Program-made: the position numbers and the translations under genes | In this document: in pieces, positions 51,010 through 59,945 of the stretch | Layout: each line of letters starts with the position of its first letter | How positions within the stretch are numbered: the stretch's first letter is position 1 | The notes under the pieces: model-generated | Database searches by the model: none | What the model saw: only the letters and a program-made list of their open reading frames with translations | Told to the model about the DNA's origin: nothing | Source: DASXQK01 sp963724385 | GTDB taxonomy: Bacteria > Pseudomonadota > Alphaproteobacteria > Dongiales > Dongiaceae | Length of the DNA stretch: 64,000 nt | Assembly: GCA_963724385.1 (NCBI GenBank) | Contig: CAVRUJ010000001.1 | Coordinates: forward strand, 372,001-436,000 | Reading direction: 5' to 3'

Positions 51010-52344
51010 CTAAATGCCGGCCACAGGTTGGATCTTCGTCCCATCCGAAAAACGCGAGAAGCGGAAGGGCGCGGGATCGACAATGGGTGCCCGGGCCATG
51101 ACCAGGTCAGCCGCGAGCTTGCCGGCACCCGGGCCGATGCCGAAGCCATGGCCGGAGAATCCCGTGGCGAGGAACAGGCCCGGCAGGCGCTCCACGGGCG
51201 AGATGACCGGCAGCATGTCGGGAGTGGCGTCGATATAGCCGGCCCAGCTTCCCGCCACTTTCATGTCCTTGAAAGCCGGCCAGATGCCGGCGACGGTGGC
51301 CCGCGCCGCCGCGAGCTGGGATTCCACCGGTGCGGGATCCAGCACCCTGACCCGCTCGAAGGGCGAGATGCGGTCGAGCGCCCAGGGCTTGGCGAGGTTC
51401 CATTCGGCGAAGAAGCGCTCGCCGAAGCCAAGGGCAAGCCGGCTGTGTTCCAGGCGCAGAGCCGGCATGAAGTCTAAGAAGAACCGGAAACTGTCCGGCA
51501 CGATGTCGTGCAGATTGGTGCCGCTGTTGGCGACCGTGTAGCCGCCGTCCAAACGCTTGCGGAATCCGAAACCGGGGCCGGAGGCGGCGTTCCCGGGTCC
51601 GGCGTCGATGGGGGCCGTGCGCATCACCGAAGCGCGCACCTTCAGCTGCGGCAGACGGATGTCGAGGCTGCGGCAGAACAGGCCCGACCAGGCCCCGCCC
51701 GCCAGCAACACGGCGTCGCAGGCGATGCGCCCTTTTTCCGTGACCACGGCCGAGACGCGGCCCGCCGAGGTCTCGATCCCCCTGACGGCGCAGTCGGTCA
51801 TGATCACGGCGCCGCGCTTGCGCGCGGCCTGGGCGATGGCCGGGGCGGCCTTCTGGGGTTCCGCACTCCCGTCGCTGGGCGTATGCAGGCCGCCCAGCCA
51901 CCGGCGATTGCCGCCGGGCGCCAGGGCCTCTGCTTCCGCGCCGCTCAAGAGGCGCGTGTCGATCTGGAACGGCTCGGCGCTCTTCAACCAGGCCTGCCGT
52001 TTGGCGAACCCGGCCTCGTCGCCGATCAGATAGAGCACGCCATGTTGGCGGAAGCCGGTCTCGCCACCGACCCGCTCGTTCATGCCGCGCCAGAGACGCT
52101 GGCTTTCCAGCATCAAAGGAATCTCCCGCGGGTCGCGGCCCATCTTGCGGCACCAGCCCCAATTGCGGCTCGATTGCTCGGCGCCGATTTGGCCCTTCTC
52201 GCACAGCACGACCGGCACGCCGCTTTCGGCCAGGGTCAGCGCGGCGCTGGTACCGGCGATGCCGCCGCCGATGACGACCACGCCGGCGCGCGGGGGCAGG
52301 CTGGGATCGGAAGGTATCGGATCGACGGGGAGGGCTTGGGTCAT
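51010..52344 (-). CDS. FAD-dependent oxidoreductase (DAO family)
   Basis: The start at ATG 52344 gives 444 residues; further upstream residues are not protein-like. It has the Rossmann motif GVVVIGGGIAGTSAALTLAESGVPVVLCEKGQIGAEQSSRNWGWCRKMGRD condensed to its FAD-binding half, and the late FLATGFSGHGFGIGPGAGKLAADL. It is a D-amino-acid, sarcosine or opine oxidase-like flavoenzyme. The RNWGWCR segment is characteristic of a subgroup of FAD-dependent dehydrogenases. Substrate unknown. Confidence 0.85.
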   Translation of the reverse strand: MTQALPVDPIPSDPSLPPRAGVVVIGGGIAGTSAALTLAESGVPVVLCEKGQIGAEQSSRNWGWCRKMGRDPREIPLMLESQRLWRGMNERVGGETGFRQHGVLYLIGDEAGFAKRQAWLKSAEPFQIDTRLLSGAEAEALAPGGNRRWLGGLHTPSDGSAEPQKAAPAIAQAARKRGAVIMTDCAVRGIETSAGRVSAVVTEKGRIACDAVLLAGGAWSGLFCRSLDIRLPQLKVRASVMRTAPIDAGPGNAASGPGFGFRKRLDGGYTVANSGTNLHDIVPDSFRFFLDFMPALRLEHSRLALGFGERFFAEWNLAKPWALDRISPFERVRVLDPAPVESQLAAARATVAGIWPAFKDMKVAGSWAGYIDATPDMLPVISPVERLPGLFLATGFSGHGFGIGPGAGKLAADLVMARAPIVDPAPFRFSRFSDGTKIQPVAGI

Positions 52345-52718
52345 GGGCTGATGGCGGATGGGATAGCGGTCCCTGCCATTTGAACCGGTCACAGGGGCTG
52401 ACGCAATGGGGCGACATCGGACCGGCCGTGCGACCTGACCAGCGATGCCGGAGCAGTCTGCAGACCGGCCCGTGGCAACCCCGGTTGTTGTCAAGGATGC
52501 TTGCGCTTACGCGGTTGTGATGACCTCCTGTCAGGAATCTGTGCCAAACAATTGGTGCCAGCCCGGAGGCGACTGCGCGCATCCCAGTGATGGCTAGCTA
52601 GAAATTGACATTGGGGGCTTCGGAGGAAACACGTGTAAAAGCTGAAGTTGAGCAAGGTCTTCGGGCGCAGAATCCTGGCGTTGCCAAATTCCCGTGCTGC
52701 ATTTTTGTGACGCAGATC
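52345..52718. other. Non-coding or unassigned stretch, 374 bp
   Basis: Between the DAO and methyltransferase starts I find no convincing gene. It holds the divergent promoters of the two flanking genes; composition changes from GC-rich to more AT-rich near 52540. Confidence 0.5.
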
Positions 52719-53357
52719 ATGGAGTTTGTTGTTTCCATGTTTCAGCATTATTTATTCCTGCCTCTGCCTTTTGCTGTTTGGCCGGTGCCATATTTCGTTC
52801 CTTTCTGGATCATTTATTTATGGAATTTTCTGCAAGAGCGCCGCTTGAAGCGGCACGCGATCCGCTCCGGCAAAGCCGGAGACGGATTGGACAAAGGGTC
52901 GTTTCAGCTGATCTTGTGGTCGTCCCGATTGTCGCGCGTTGCCGGTTACGGCCTCGCCTTCCTCACGCCCCCTTGGCCTCCGGGCAACCCGCGAATTCTG
53001 GTCTATGCCATCGGGCTGATCTGCATGCTGTCAGGGGCGTTGCTTCGCAAGAAATGCTTCGAGCTCCTGGGGCGCAGCTTCACCTATAGCGTGACCGTCC
53101 CGGCGAGCGGGATCATCGTTCAAGAGGGCGTGTATCGCCATCTGCGGCATCCGTCCTATACGGGCGGCTTCATGTTCATACTCGGCCTCGGCCTGGCCTC
53201 GACGAATCCGTGGACCCTGGCGGTCTTGACGATACCGGCCGTTGTCATGTTTTGGTATCGGGTCCGGGTGGAAGAGCGGTTCCTCGTCGCTTCCCTGGGT
53301 TCGCCCTACACCGAATACATGAGGCGAACGAAACGCTTCGTCCCCTACGTCTTCTGA
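52719..53357 (+). CDS. ICMT/PEMT-like membrane methyltransferase
   Basis: From ATG 52719 the protein has 212 residues with about five transmembrane segments and the isoprenylcysteine carboxyl methyltransferase family motif EGVYRHLRHPSYTGGFMFILGLGLA, plus FYxxRxxxEE-like MFWYRVRVEERFL and GSPYTEYMRRTKRFVPY. Such enzymes methylate lipids or membrane-associated substrates with SAM. A TTG start at 52605 would add 38 residues that do not look like part of the domain. The first 150 bases are more AT-rich than the surrounding DNA, hinting at foreign origin. Confidence 0.82.
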   Translation: MEFVVSMFQHYLFLPLPFAVWPVPYFVPFWIIYLWNFLQERRLKRHAIRSGKAGDGLDKGSFQLILWSSRLSRVAGYGLAFLTPPWPPGNPRILVYAIGLICMLSGALLRKKCFELLGRSFTYSVTVPASGIIVQEGVYRHLRHPSYTGGFMFILGLGLASTNPWTLAVLTIPAVVMFWYRVRVEERFLVASLGSPYTEYMRRTKRFVPYVF

Positions 53358-53493
53358 GCAAAGGCCGGAGCCGAGGGCGCTCCCAACCGGCTGCGGGCAG
53401 GTCCCGGCGCTGCGTTAGGTCAATTTTTACCCAATGGGCCCATGGTCGCCGCGTTGGCGCCTTTGCCGGTGTGACGCGCGGGAGGGTGGAACC

Positions 53494-54624
53494 ATGGCGG
53501 CCGCCCAGAGACATGTCGTTCTCTACGTGCCTGATCTCAGCGTCGGCGGCGCCGAGCGTGCGGCGCTCAATCTGCTCGAGGCTCTTCCCGGACCCGATCT
53601 GCGGGTGACGCTGCTGTTGAACCAGCGCCGCGGTCCGTTGCTTCATACGCTGCGGGATGGTGCCGAGGTAAGGAGCCTTGACGTCCATCGGACGATTGCG
53701 GCCTTGCCGCGCCTGACGGCCTTCCTGCGCCGGGAGCGGCCCGACGTTCTGATCTCCTACCTCGAGTTCAACAACATCGTGGCCATCTGGGCCAATCACC
53801 TGGCCGGCCGGCCGACCAGGGTGATCGCCTCGCACCACGTGACGATGTCGAATTTCAAGTCGGCATCCTGGAAATACAGTTTGGTTCCCGCCCTCTACCG
53901 ATTGACCTTGCCCTGGGCCGATCATGTGGTCGCGGTATCCAAAGGTGTCGCGTCCGGCTTGGCGCAAGTCATGCGGGGGCGGGAATCGCTGTCCATCATC
54001 GACAACCCGATCATCACGCCGGGATACCGGGAGCTGGCCTCGGCACCTCTGGATCACCCCTGGTTCGCGCCGGCCGAGCCACCGCTCATCCTCGGCGTCG
54101 GAAGGCTGGTGCCGCAGAAGAATTTCGAGTTGTTGATCAACGCCTTTGCGGCGCTCGCCGCGAAGCGCAACGTGCGTCTCGCCCTGTTGGGCGACGGGCC
54201 GCTCAAGGCCGATTTGCAGCAGCAAATCGATAGGTTGGGGCTTTGCGACCGCGCGACCATCCTGCCCGTGGACCTCAATCCCTGGCGCTACATGGCACGC
54301 GCGAGCGTTCTCGTGCTGTCTTCGCTGTTCGAGGGATTCGGCAATGTTCTCGTCGAGGCGATGGCGACCGGAACGCCCGTCGTCAGCGTGGATTGTCCCG
54401 ATGGGCCTGCCGATATCCTGGGCCACGGCAAATGGGGGCGTTTGGTGCCATCGGGCGACGCCGGGGCGCTCGCCGCCGCCATCGAGGACACGCTCACCGA
54501 TCCCGGCGACCCCCAGTCGCGTCAGGCTCGGGCGATGGAATACTCGGCTCAGTCCATCGCCATGCGCTATCGCGACCTGATAGCGCGCATGGATGGGGCT
54601 CGCAGATCAGTTCCGGCTTCGTGA
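53494..54624 (+). CDS. GT4-family glycosyltransferase
   Basis: From ATG 53494 with GGGAGGGTGG upstream, the 376-residue protein has the two GT-B Rossmann domains: VGGAERAALNLLEAL near the start, HHVTMSNFKSASWKYSL, ILGVGRLVPQKNFELLINAFA, LLGDGPLKADLQ and the donor-binding motif LFEGFGNVLVEAMATGTPVV. The enzyme should transfer a sugar in polysaccharide or glycolipid synthesis. The next gene is on the opposite strand, so it is a single-gene unit after the methyltransferase. Confidence 0.9.
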   Translation: MAAAQRHVVLYVPDLSVGGAERAALNLLEALPGPDLRVTLLLNQRRGPLLHTLRDGAEVRSLDVHRTIAALPRLTAFLRRERPDVLISYLEFNNIVAIWANHLAGRPTRVIASHHVTMSNFKSASWKYSLVPALYRLTLPWADHVVAVSKGVASGLAQVMRGRESLSIIDNPIITPGYRELASAPLDHPWFAPAEPPLILGVGRLVPQKNFELLINAFAALAAKRNVRLALLGDGPLKADLQQQIDRLGLCDRATILPVDLNPWRYMARASVLVLSSLFEGFGNVLVEAMATGTPVVSVDCPDGPADILGHGKWGRLVPSGDAGALAAAIEDTLTDPGDPQSRQARAMEYSAQSIAMRYRDLIARMDGARRSVPAS

Positions 54625-54706
54625 TGTCGATGGATGGCTGCCCGATGCGATGGCGCTGACGGCTCGCGTGGTTCTCATTTTGCGGTGTAGCTTCCCTAGC
54701 TTTGGA

Positions 54707-54725
54707 ACCCCGCTCGTGGCGGGGT
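54707..54725. terminator. Hairpin between convergent genes
   Basis: ACCCCGC (54707-54713) and GCGGGGT (54719-54725) pair around TCGTG. No clear T-run follows on either strand. Confidence 0.35.
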
Positions 54726-54804
54726 GCCGACACTGCAGGATTTCCATCGGGGCAGCCGTCTGATCGCGGTGATGGTGCGAGCCAACGGATACCCTCTGAA
54801 ACGG

Positions 54805-55854
54805 CTAGGTTCGTTCGCCGGACTGAATTCCCTTGAGATGCTTCCAATGGACCATGGCTTTCTGGGCCAGTTGGGTATGGCCAAGAGGGCCGCAGGCCTC
54901 CTGCAGCAAGAAGACATCGCCAGTCTGATTGGCTTCGATCGCCACGGGACCGCCGGGCGTGACCGCGATATCCCATCCGAGCGTGACATGCGGGCGGAGC
55001 GCAAAAGCAGAACGCTGGGTGAGGGCCAATACCTCGCTCCACCAGGGAATCACTATGCCTTCGAAACATACGCCGGTATCCGGATGAAATGCGTGGACGG
55101 TTCGGCCGAAGGCGGCCTTCTTGATCCCTATCCTGGCCAGGGCGCCGGTCTCCATGTCCACCCCGACCGCGATGGCGCCCTTGGCCCAGTTGTCGACCTG
55201 CGAACGGCCAGTGCCGATCTTCAGGCATGCGCCGGTGATCGAGCAGGTTTCGCCGTCGAGCAGGGTGTCGAGACGAATTGTATTGAGCGATCCTGGAAAA
55301 ATTCGATCTAGGACGGGGTGGTTGCGGATCAACGGTTGGACGATGATGTTCCGCGCGACGCTGAAGAATTCTGGCCCTATCAACTCGACGGGCACTGCCG
55401 AGGCACCATCGCCCACGCCGCCGTCGATCGGCTTGATGAAGACTTCTCCCCCGCGCAGACGAAGTGTCTCAACCGCAGCATCGGCCGACACTTCGCGCCC
55501 GGTTGCATCCACCACCTGACCCGACCTCGTGATCGAGAACAGGGTGGCGGCGCAGGGGATGCCCTCCGCGGCGAGCGCCCGGCACGTCTCCAACTTGTCT
55601 GCAAGCATCCGCAGCTTCTCCTTTGGATTGGCGTGACGCTGGAAGCGGCCAATCACTTCGGGAGGTACGTAGTCCAGCACCTGTGGATGGGCGTCGCGTT
55701 CGTATAGCCTATGCTTGAAATAATGGTAGGGAGGGCAACGGTATCGTTGCCAAAGCGCCCGCAACTCTTTGGCCTGGAGACCCAAGGGTTTCTTGGATCC
55801 TGAGCGCAGATACGGCTCGACCTCTAGACTTAGGAATTTCAGGTAGCGGTTCAC
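54805..55854 (-). CDS. ATP-grasp domain protein, sugar-transfer-associated type
   Basis: The 349-residue protein starts at GTG 55854. The segment EVFIKPIDGGVGDGASAV is a nucleotide-binding loop and DVFLLQEACGP/IAVTPGGPVAIEANQTGD contains the late metal-binding Glu-Asn of ATP-grasp folds. The family occurs in polysaccharide and lipid-sugar loci and is thought to ligate an amino or acid group to a carrier, but the exact reaction is unknown. It is divergent from the following GT4 gene. Confidence 0.75.
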   Translation of the reverse strand: MNRYLKFLSLEVEPYLRSGSKKPLGLQAKELRALWQRYRCPPYHYFKHRLYERDAHPQVLDYVPPEVIGRFQRHANPKEKLRMLADKLETCRALAAEGIPCAATLFSITRSGQVVDATGREVSADAAVETLRLRGGEVFIKPIDGGVGDGASAVPVELIGPEFFSVARNIIVQPLIRNHPVLDRIFPGSLNTIRLDTLLDGETCSITGACLKIGTGRSQVDNWAKGAIAVGVDMETGALARIGIKKAAFGRTVHAFHPDTGVCFEGIVIPWWSEVLALTQRSAFALRPHVTLGWDIAVTPGGPVAIEANQTGDVFLLQEACGPLGHTQLAQKAMVHWKHLKGIQSGERT

Positions 55855-56204
55855 CGTCCCCTCCGCCCCATTGCCGGTCCTTTGGGCTAGGTTCGCTCCG
55901 CTGATTCAATTGAAATTTTAGCTCAGGCCCTGAACCGGCACCAGCGAGAAACGAAGAAGAAGCGCTCCACCGGCGCGAGCGGCGAGGCGCTATGCGACGG
56001 CCCTGAGGAAGCGGGCCAAACGGTCTGACGCAAAGCGGCTCGACAATGGAAGAAAAACGCGACCGACACTCCGCGGCGTTAACAAATCTTAGCTGTTTGT
56101 ATCGACAATGGAACGGCGTAACTCATGGGATGGCGTGCGGCCACTCGAACGCTCCGAGATCGGTGCCAACCGCCGCTGGTGCGGCTGACCGCCTGAGGCA
56201 AAGC
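55855..56204. other. Divergent intergenic region, 350 bp
   Basis: No gene is supported if the GT4 frame starts at 56205, though that frame is open from 56046. The segment near 56080-56110 (GTTAACAAATCTTAGCTG) is comparatively AT-rich and probably holds the promoter of the glycosyltransferase gene. Confidence 0.45.
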
Positions 56205-57404
56205 ATGACGAGTCAGTCCAAGGGAACGGCGACCATACAATCAGGGGCGCTGTCCGGGACCAGTGCAGGCGAACCGCGCCCACGCATCCTACTGGTGGGA
56301 CCGATGCCGCCGACCAAGGGCGGCGTCACGACCTTCATGCTGAATCTCATGGGCTCCCATCTCAACGGCGAGTTCGAATTCATCCCCTACACCACCTCGC
56401 GGCCGCCGAAGCGGGATGTCATCGACAACTACGGATACAGCGCCCTGTTGCGCGGCGGACCGAGGCGGATCTTGGCGGGCATCTTGTTGACGCTGTGGCG
56501 TCTGTTGTCCTTCCCCGTGGCCGTGGTCCGTGGACGCATCGACCTGGTTCAGATCCAGGCCTCCGACTATTTCGTGTTCTGGGAATCGATTCTCTATGCC
56601 GCCATTGCGCGAATGCTGGGCCGACCTGTCCTGCTCCGGCTCGGCGGCGCCTTCGACGTGTTCCATGCGAGTTCGTCGCCCGCTGTTCGGCGCTGGATCG
56701 CGGCCGCGCTCAGCCTGCCCCACTACGTCATCGCCCAGTCAGACTTCGCCGAGCGCTGCATACGGCGCGCGGGCCGCAGCGGGCCCCTCGTGGTCCTGCC
56801 GAATTGGTCGCCAGAGGCCAACATCGTAGAGGCCGCTCGCGTGCCCTCGGACAACCCCGGTTTCCTGTTCGTCGCCGGCAGCGAGGCCAGGCGCAAGGGG
56901 ATCGAGGAGATACTGACGGCGGCGCAGCGGCTCGATCGGGCCGGCTGCCCGGCGAGGTTCCACCTGTTGGCGATGACGCCCTCGCTCGTCGAGCGGGTAA
57001 AGGCGCTCGGGCTCGCCAACATCCGGGCCATCGAGGGACCGGTCCAGCATAGCCGGGTCCTGGAAGCGATGCGCCGGAACGACGTCTTCCTGCTGCCCTC
57101 CCATGGCGAGGGCTTTCCAAACGCGCTCATCGAAGCCATGGCGGCTGGCACGCCCTCGATCGTGACCCCGGTAGGAGCTGTGCCGGAGATCGTGGCCGAC
57201 GGCTGCGCGCTGACGGTCCCGGTCGGCGACGCCGCGGCGCTCGCCGAAGCCATCGACCGGCTCGCACGCGAACCCGAGCTGCGCGAGAAACTCGGCCGCG
57301 AGGCCCTGAGAAGCCTGCGTACCCGCTATACGGAAGCAAGCGCGCTGCCGCCCCTGACAGAGGCCTACCGAAAGCTTCTTGGCGGCAAAGCGGTGAAGGC
57401 CTGA
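56205..57404 (+). CDS. GT4-family glycosyltransferase
   Basis: With ATG 56205 (GAGGCAAAG upstream) the protein has 399 residues; the frame opens to 56046 but the extra part is not family-like. It shows the N-terminal ILLVGPMPPTKGGVTTFMLNL, FLFVAGSEARRKGIEEILTAA and the donor site LLPSHGEGFPNALIEAMAAGTPSIVTPVGAVPEIV. It should act in polysaccharide, capsule or glycolipid assembly. It precedes the methyltransferase-like gene by 96 bases and may share a transcript with it. Confidence 0.88.
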   Translation: MTSQSKGTATIQSGALSGTSAGEPRPRILLVGPMPPTKGGVTTFMLNLMGSHLNGEFEFIPYTTSRPPKRDVIDNYGYSALLRGGPRRILAGILLTLWRLLSFPVAVVRGRIDLVQIQASDYFVFWESILYAAIARMLGRPVLLRLGGAFDVFHASSSPAVRRWIAAALSLPHYVIAQSDFAERCIRRAGRSGPLVVLPNWSPEANIVEAARVPSDNPGFLFVAGSEARRKGIEEILTAAQRLDRAGCPARFHLLAMTPSLVERVKALGLANIRAIEGPVQHSRVLEAMRRNDVFLLPSHGEGFPNALIEAMAAGTPSIVTPVGAVPEIVADGCALTVPVGDAAALAEAIDRLAREPELREKLGREALRSLRTRYTEASALPPLTEAYRKLLGGKAVKA

Positions 57405-57500
57405 GCGCCATCCAAAACCGGCAAAGGAATCTTAACGGTACCGGCCCCACTCTCGGCGCCGAGGACCGAGGCCGAACATAGCGATGCGAGAAAGTGAACG

Positions 57501-58394
57501 ATGCTGCGTGCCAGTGCCTACCTGTCGGCGCCCGGAGGCTCCCGCTTCCCCCAACGGCTCGAACAGGCGTTCTATCGGAGCATAAGAACTTCGAACGGCA
57601 CCACAAAGTGGACCGCGCTGCGCCGTCTGGACGCCATGAACGATCTGTTCTTCGCCGCCCTGCGCCGGTGTCAGCTGGTCCCGCGCATCGTCATGGATGT
57701 CGGCATATCTTCCGGCGTGACAACTTTGGAGTGGCTTCGCGAGTTCGAAAAGCTCGGCCTTCCAGTGACGATGATCGCTACCGACCTGGTCATGAGCGTC
57801 GATCTCTATGCCATCGGCAAGCATATGCGCGTGCTGACCGAGAGGAACGGTCACCTGCTGCAAATCGAAATCCTCGGCAGCGGCATCCGCACGTTCACGC
57901 GAAGGCGCGACTACCTGACCGGCGGCATCGTCTGGCGCAAGGCCCTGTGCTATGCGGCCCGGCCGCTCCTCAGGAGGGCTGTCCACCAGGGCACCTATCT
58001 ACTCGTCTCGCCGGCCCTTCGCGGCCAGGATCGCATCAAGCTGTTCGACGACGATATTCTCGCACCGAACCCGCCGCAGTTTGCCAGATGCGCCGATGTG
58101 GTTCGCGTTGCCAACCTCGTCCAGCCGATCTATTTCAACGACGACCAGATCAAGCGGGCGGTCGAGAACGTTCGCGAGCGCTGTCGCGGCGAAGGAAGCA
58201 TGGTTATCGTGTGCCGGAACACGGCCAGAAGCCTCGAGGGCTCGATACTTCGCATGACCGGTCTGCGGCAGTTCTCGGTGGAAGCCCGTCTGGGCCGAGG
58301 CTCGGAAGTCGAACGCTACTTCACCGCGCCTGACGATGCTGCGGCACCCGCGCGACGAAATCCAGGCGCCGTTTTCGATCCAAGCCGAGGATGA
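57501..58394 (+). CDS. Putative SAM-dependent methyltransferase-like protein
   Basis: The 297-residue protein has a segment IVMDVGISSGVTTLEWLREFEKLG and MIATDLVMSVDLYAI that look like SAM-binding motifs 1 and 2 of class I methyltransferases, as in CheR-like proteins, followed by CADVVRVANLVQPIYFND and MVIVCRNTARSLEG near the position of motif IV. The central part (GIRTFTRRRDYLTGGIVWRKAL) has an Arg-rich membrane-near helix. Function unknown; the location next to GT4 genes suggests a role in polymer modification. Confidence 0.6.
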   Translation: MLRASAYLSAPGGSRFPQRLEQAFYRSIRTSNGTTKWTALRRLDAMNDLFFAALRRCQLVPRIVMDVGISSGVTTLEWLREFEKLGLPVTMIATDLVMSVDLYAIGKHMRVLTERNGHLLQIEILGSGIRTFTRRRDYLTGGIVWRKALCYAARPLLRRAVHQGTYLLVSPALRGQDRIKLFDDDILAPNPPQFARCADVVRVANLVQPIYFNDDQIKRAVENVRERCRGEGSMVIVCRNTARSLEGSILRMTGLRQFSVEARLGRGSEVERYFTAPDDAAAPARRNPGAVFDPSRG

Positions 58395-58431
58395 AGAAGG
58401 CGACAAGGGCGCGCCGGCGCCGAAGGGTCGC

Positions 58432-59679
58432 CTAGCCCGCCATCAAATAGTCATACGCCGACAGCACATGCACTCTCACGATGTGGAGGAACTCCTCCAC
58501 GTCCACATGTTCGTCGGCCGAGCCCATTCCGTGCGGAAACGGCCCATAGACATAAGCGGGAATGTCGCGATAGCGCCACAAGCGCGCGTCGGTGCCGCCG
58601 AGGCTGACGATGGGCGCCGGTATGAACCCCAGAAGCGCCTGGACGTTCTTCTGAATGATGCCGACCATGGCGCCGTCGGGCGCGCAATAGGACGGCGGAT
58701 TGAAATTCATCTCGGCGACGGTCGCCTGGGGATAATTGACGAGGACCTTGCGCACTTCCGCCATCACCTGCTCGCGGGTGACGCCGAGCGGCAGGCGGAT
58801 GTCGGCTTCGAATCGGCAGGCGAAGGGGACCATGTTGACCTTGAGGCCACCCTCGATGACGCCGATGTTGAGGGTCACCTTGGAAACGATATCGGCCGCG
58901 CCGCTGCCCATCGCCTTGTCGACCGCTTCCCGCGCCGCCTCGAGGGAGCGGGCGATGTTGTTCGAGACCGAGGGTTCGATCTCGGTGACGACTTCGAGAT
59001 CGGCGATCAGACGCTGGGCCAGTTTGGTCGCGCTCTCGGTGGCGTGGGTGTAGGCGCCGTGGGCGCCCCGGGTCCTGACCTTGAACTCCAGCCAGAGCGG
59101 GCCCTTTTCTCCGAACCGGATGGTATAGGGGCTGCCAGGCTCGCCGTTGAGCAGACAGTCGCCCAGGACTTCCGGGTGATGCTGGACCAGATAGCGCGCG
59201 CCCCAGGGCCCGAAAGTCTCCTCGTCCGAGACCGCAGTCAGGGTCAGCCGGCCTTTCAGGCGTTCCCGGATGCGATGGAGGAAGGCGTAGGTGAAGATGG
59301 AGGCGGTCGTGCCCGCCTTCATGTCGCAGGCACCGCGCCCGTAGATTTTTCCGTCGATCAGCTCGCCGCCCCAGGGATCCTTGGTCCAGCCGGTACCGTC
59401 ACCCACCGGGAAGACATCGATGTGGCCGTTGAGAACGAGATGCTTGCCGGGCCCGGCGCCATCGAAGGCGGCGACAAGGTTAGGCATGGTCGCCTGCGGG
59501 GCTATGACGCGGAACTCCAGGCCTTCGGCGCTCAGGAAATCGCCGATGTGGCGTGCGGCCTCGGTCGTGTCGCCCGGGGGATTCGGGCTCCGGCAGCGGA
59601 TGAAGGCCCGGAAGAAGGAAACGATGCGCTCGCGTTCCTGATCCACCCACCCGGCAAGAATCTTGCGATCGTCGCTCAT
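58432..59679 (-). CDS. M20-family deacylase (ArgE/DapE/succinyl-diaminopimelate type)
   Basis: From ATG 59679 (CAGGAGCAAAC upstream) the 415-residue protein has the two-zinc site in LVLNGHIDVFP, GRGACDMKAG, TAVSDEETFGPWG and a late LGGTDARLWRYRDIP, with the second-shell His in HGMGSADEHVD. It deacylates N-acyl amino acids or similar amides. An upstream frame to 59847 contains no family sequence. It is isolated on the minus strand beside the agmatinase operon. Confidence 0.9.
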   Translation of the reverse strand: MSDDRKILAGWVDQERERIVSFFRAFIRCRSPNPPGDTTEAARHIGDFLSAEGLEFRVIAPQATMPNLVAAFDGAGPGKHLVLNGHIDVFPVGDGTGWTKDPWGGELIDGKIYGRGACDMKAGTTASIFTYAFLHRIRERLKGRLTLTAVSDEETFGPWGARYLVQHHPEVLGDCLLNGEPGSPYTIRFGEKGPLWLEFKVRTRGAHGAYTHATESATKLAQRLIADLEVVTEIEPSVSNNIARSLEAAREAVDKAMGSGAADIVSKVTLNIGVIEGGLKVNMVPFACRFEADIRLPLGVTREQVMAEVRKVLVNYPQATVAEMNFNPPSYCAPDGAMVGIIQKNVQALLGFIPAPIVSLGGTDARLWRYRDIPAYVYGPFPHGMGSADEHVDVEEFLHIVRVHVLSAYDYLMAG

Positions 59680-59717
59680 GTTTGCTCCTGCTGATTTGGC
59701 CTTTACCCCTTCGGACC

Positions 59718-59825
59718 CTAGGCCCGCAGGCGCTGAGCGTAGACGTTGACGATGAGGGCGGCCAGCAGCACTACGCCGCGGATTGGAATCTTGAGGAAGC
59801 CGTCGATGCAGCTTATCTGGCGCGG
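59718..59825 (-). pseudogene. Remnant of a sugar-type ABC permease C-terminus
   Basis: In the minus frame ending at TAG 59718-59720 the residues GFLKIPIRGVVLLAALIVNVYAQRLRA resemble the last helix and basic tail of ribose/simple-sugar permeases (RbsC-like). The frame is closed by TAG about 35 codons upstream, so only a fragment remains. It suggests a deletion between this point and the present neighbours. Confidence 0.45.
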
Positions 59826-59945
59826 CTAGCTTCCGTTGCAGCGCCAAAATTGTAAAAGGGGCGGATGGCGGGCAAAGGCCGCTTCCATTGACTTGTCGGC
59901 GTTCCGGCGCGAGCCTTTGCCATCCGAAGAGAAGGGAGGCCTGCG

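Noticed and set aside
52491..52748. Minus-strand 85-residue ORF
   Set aside because: No family motif, and it overlaps the start region of the methyltransferase gene in the other strand.
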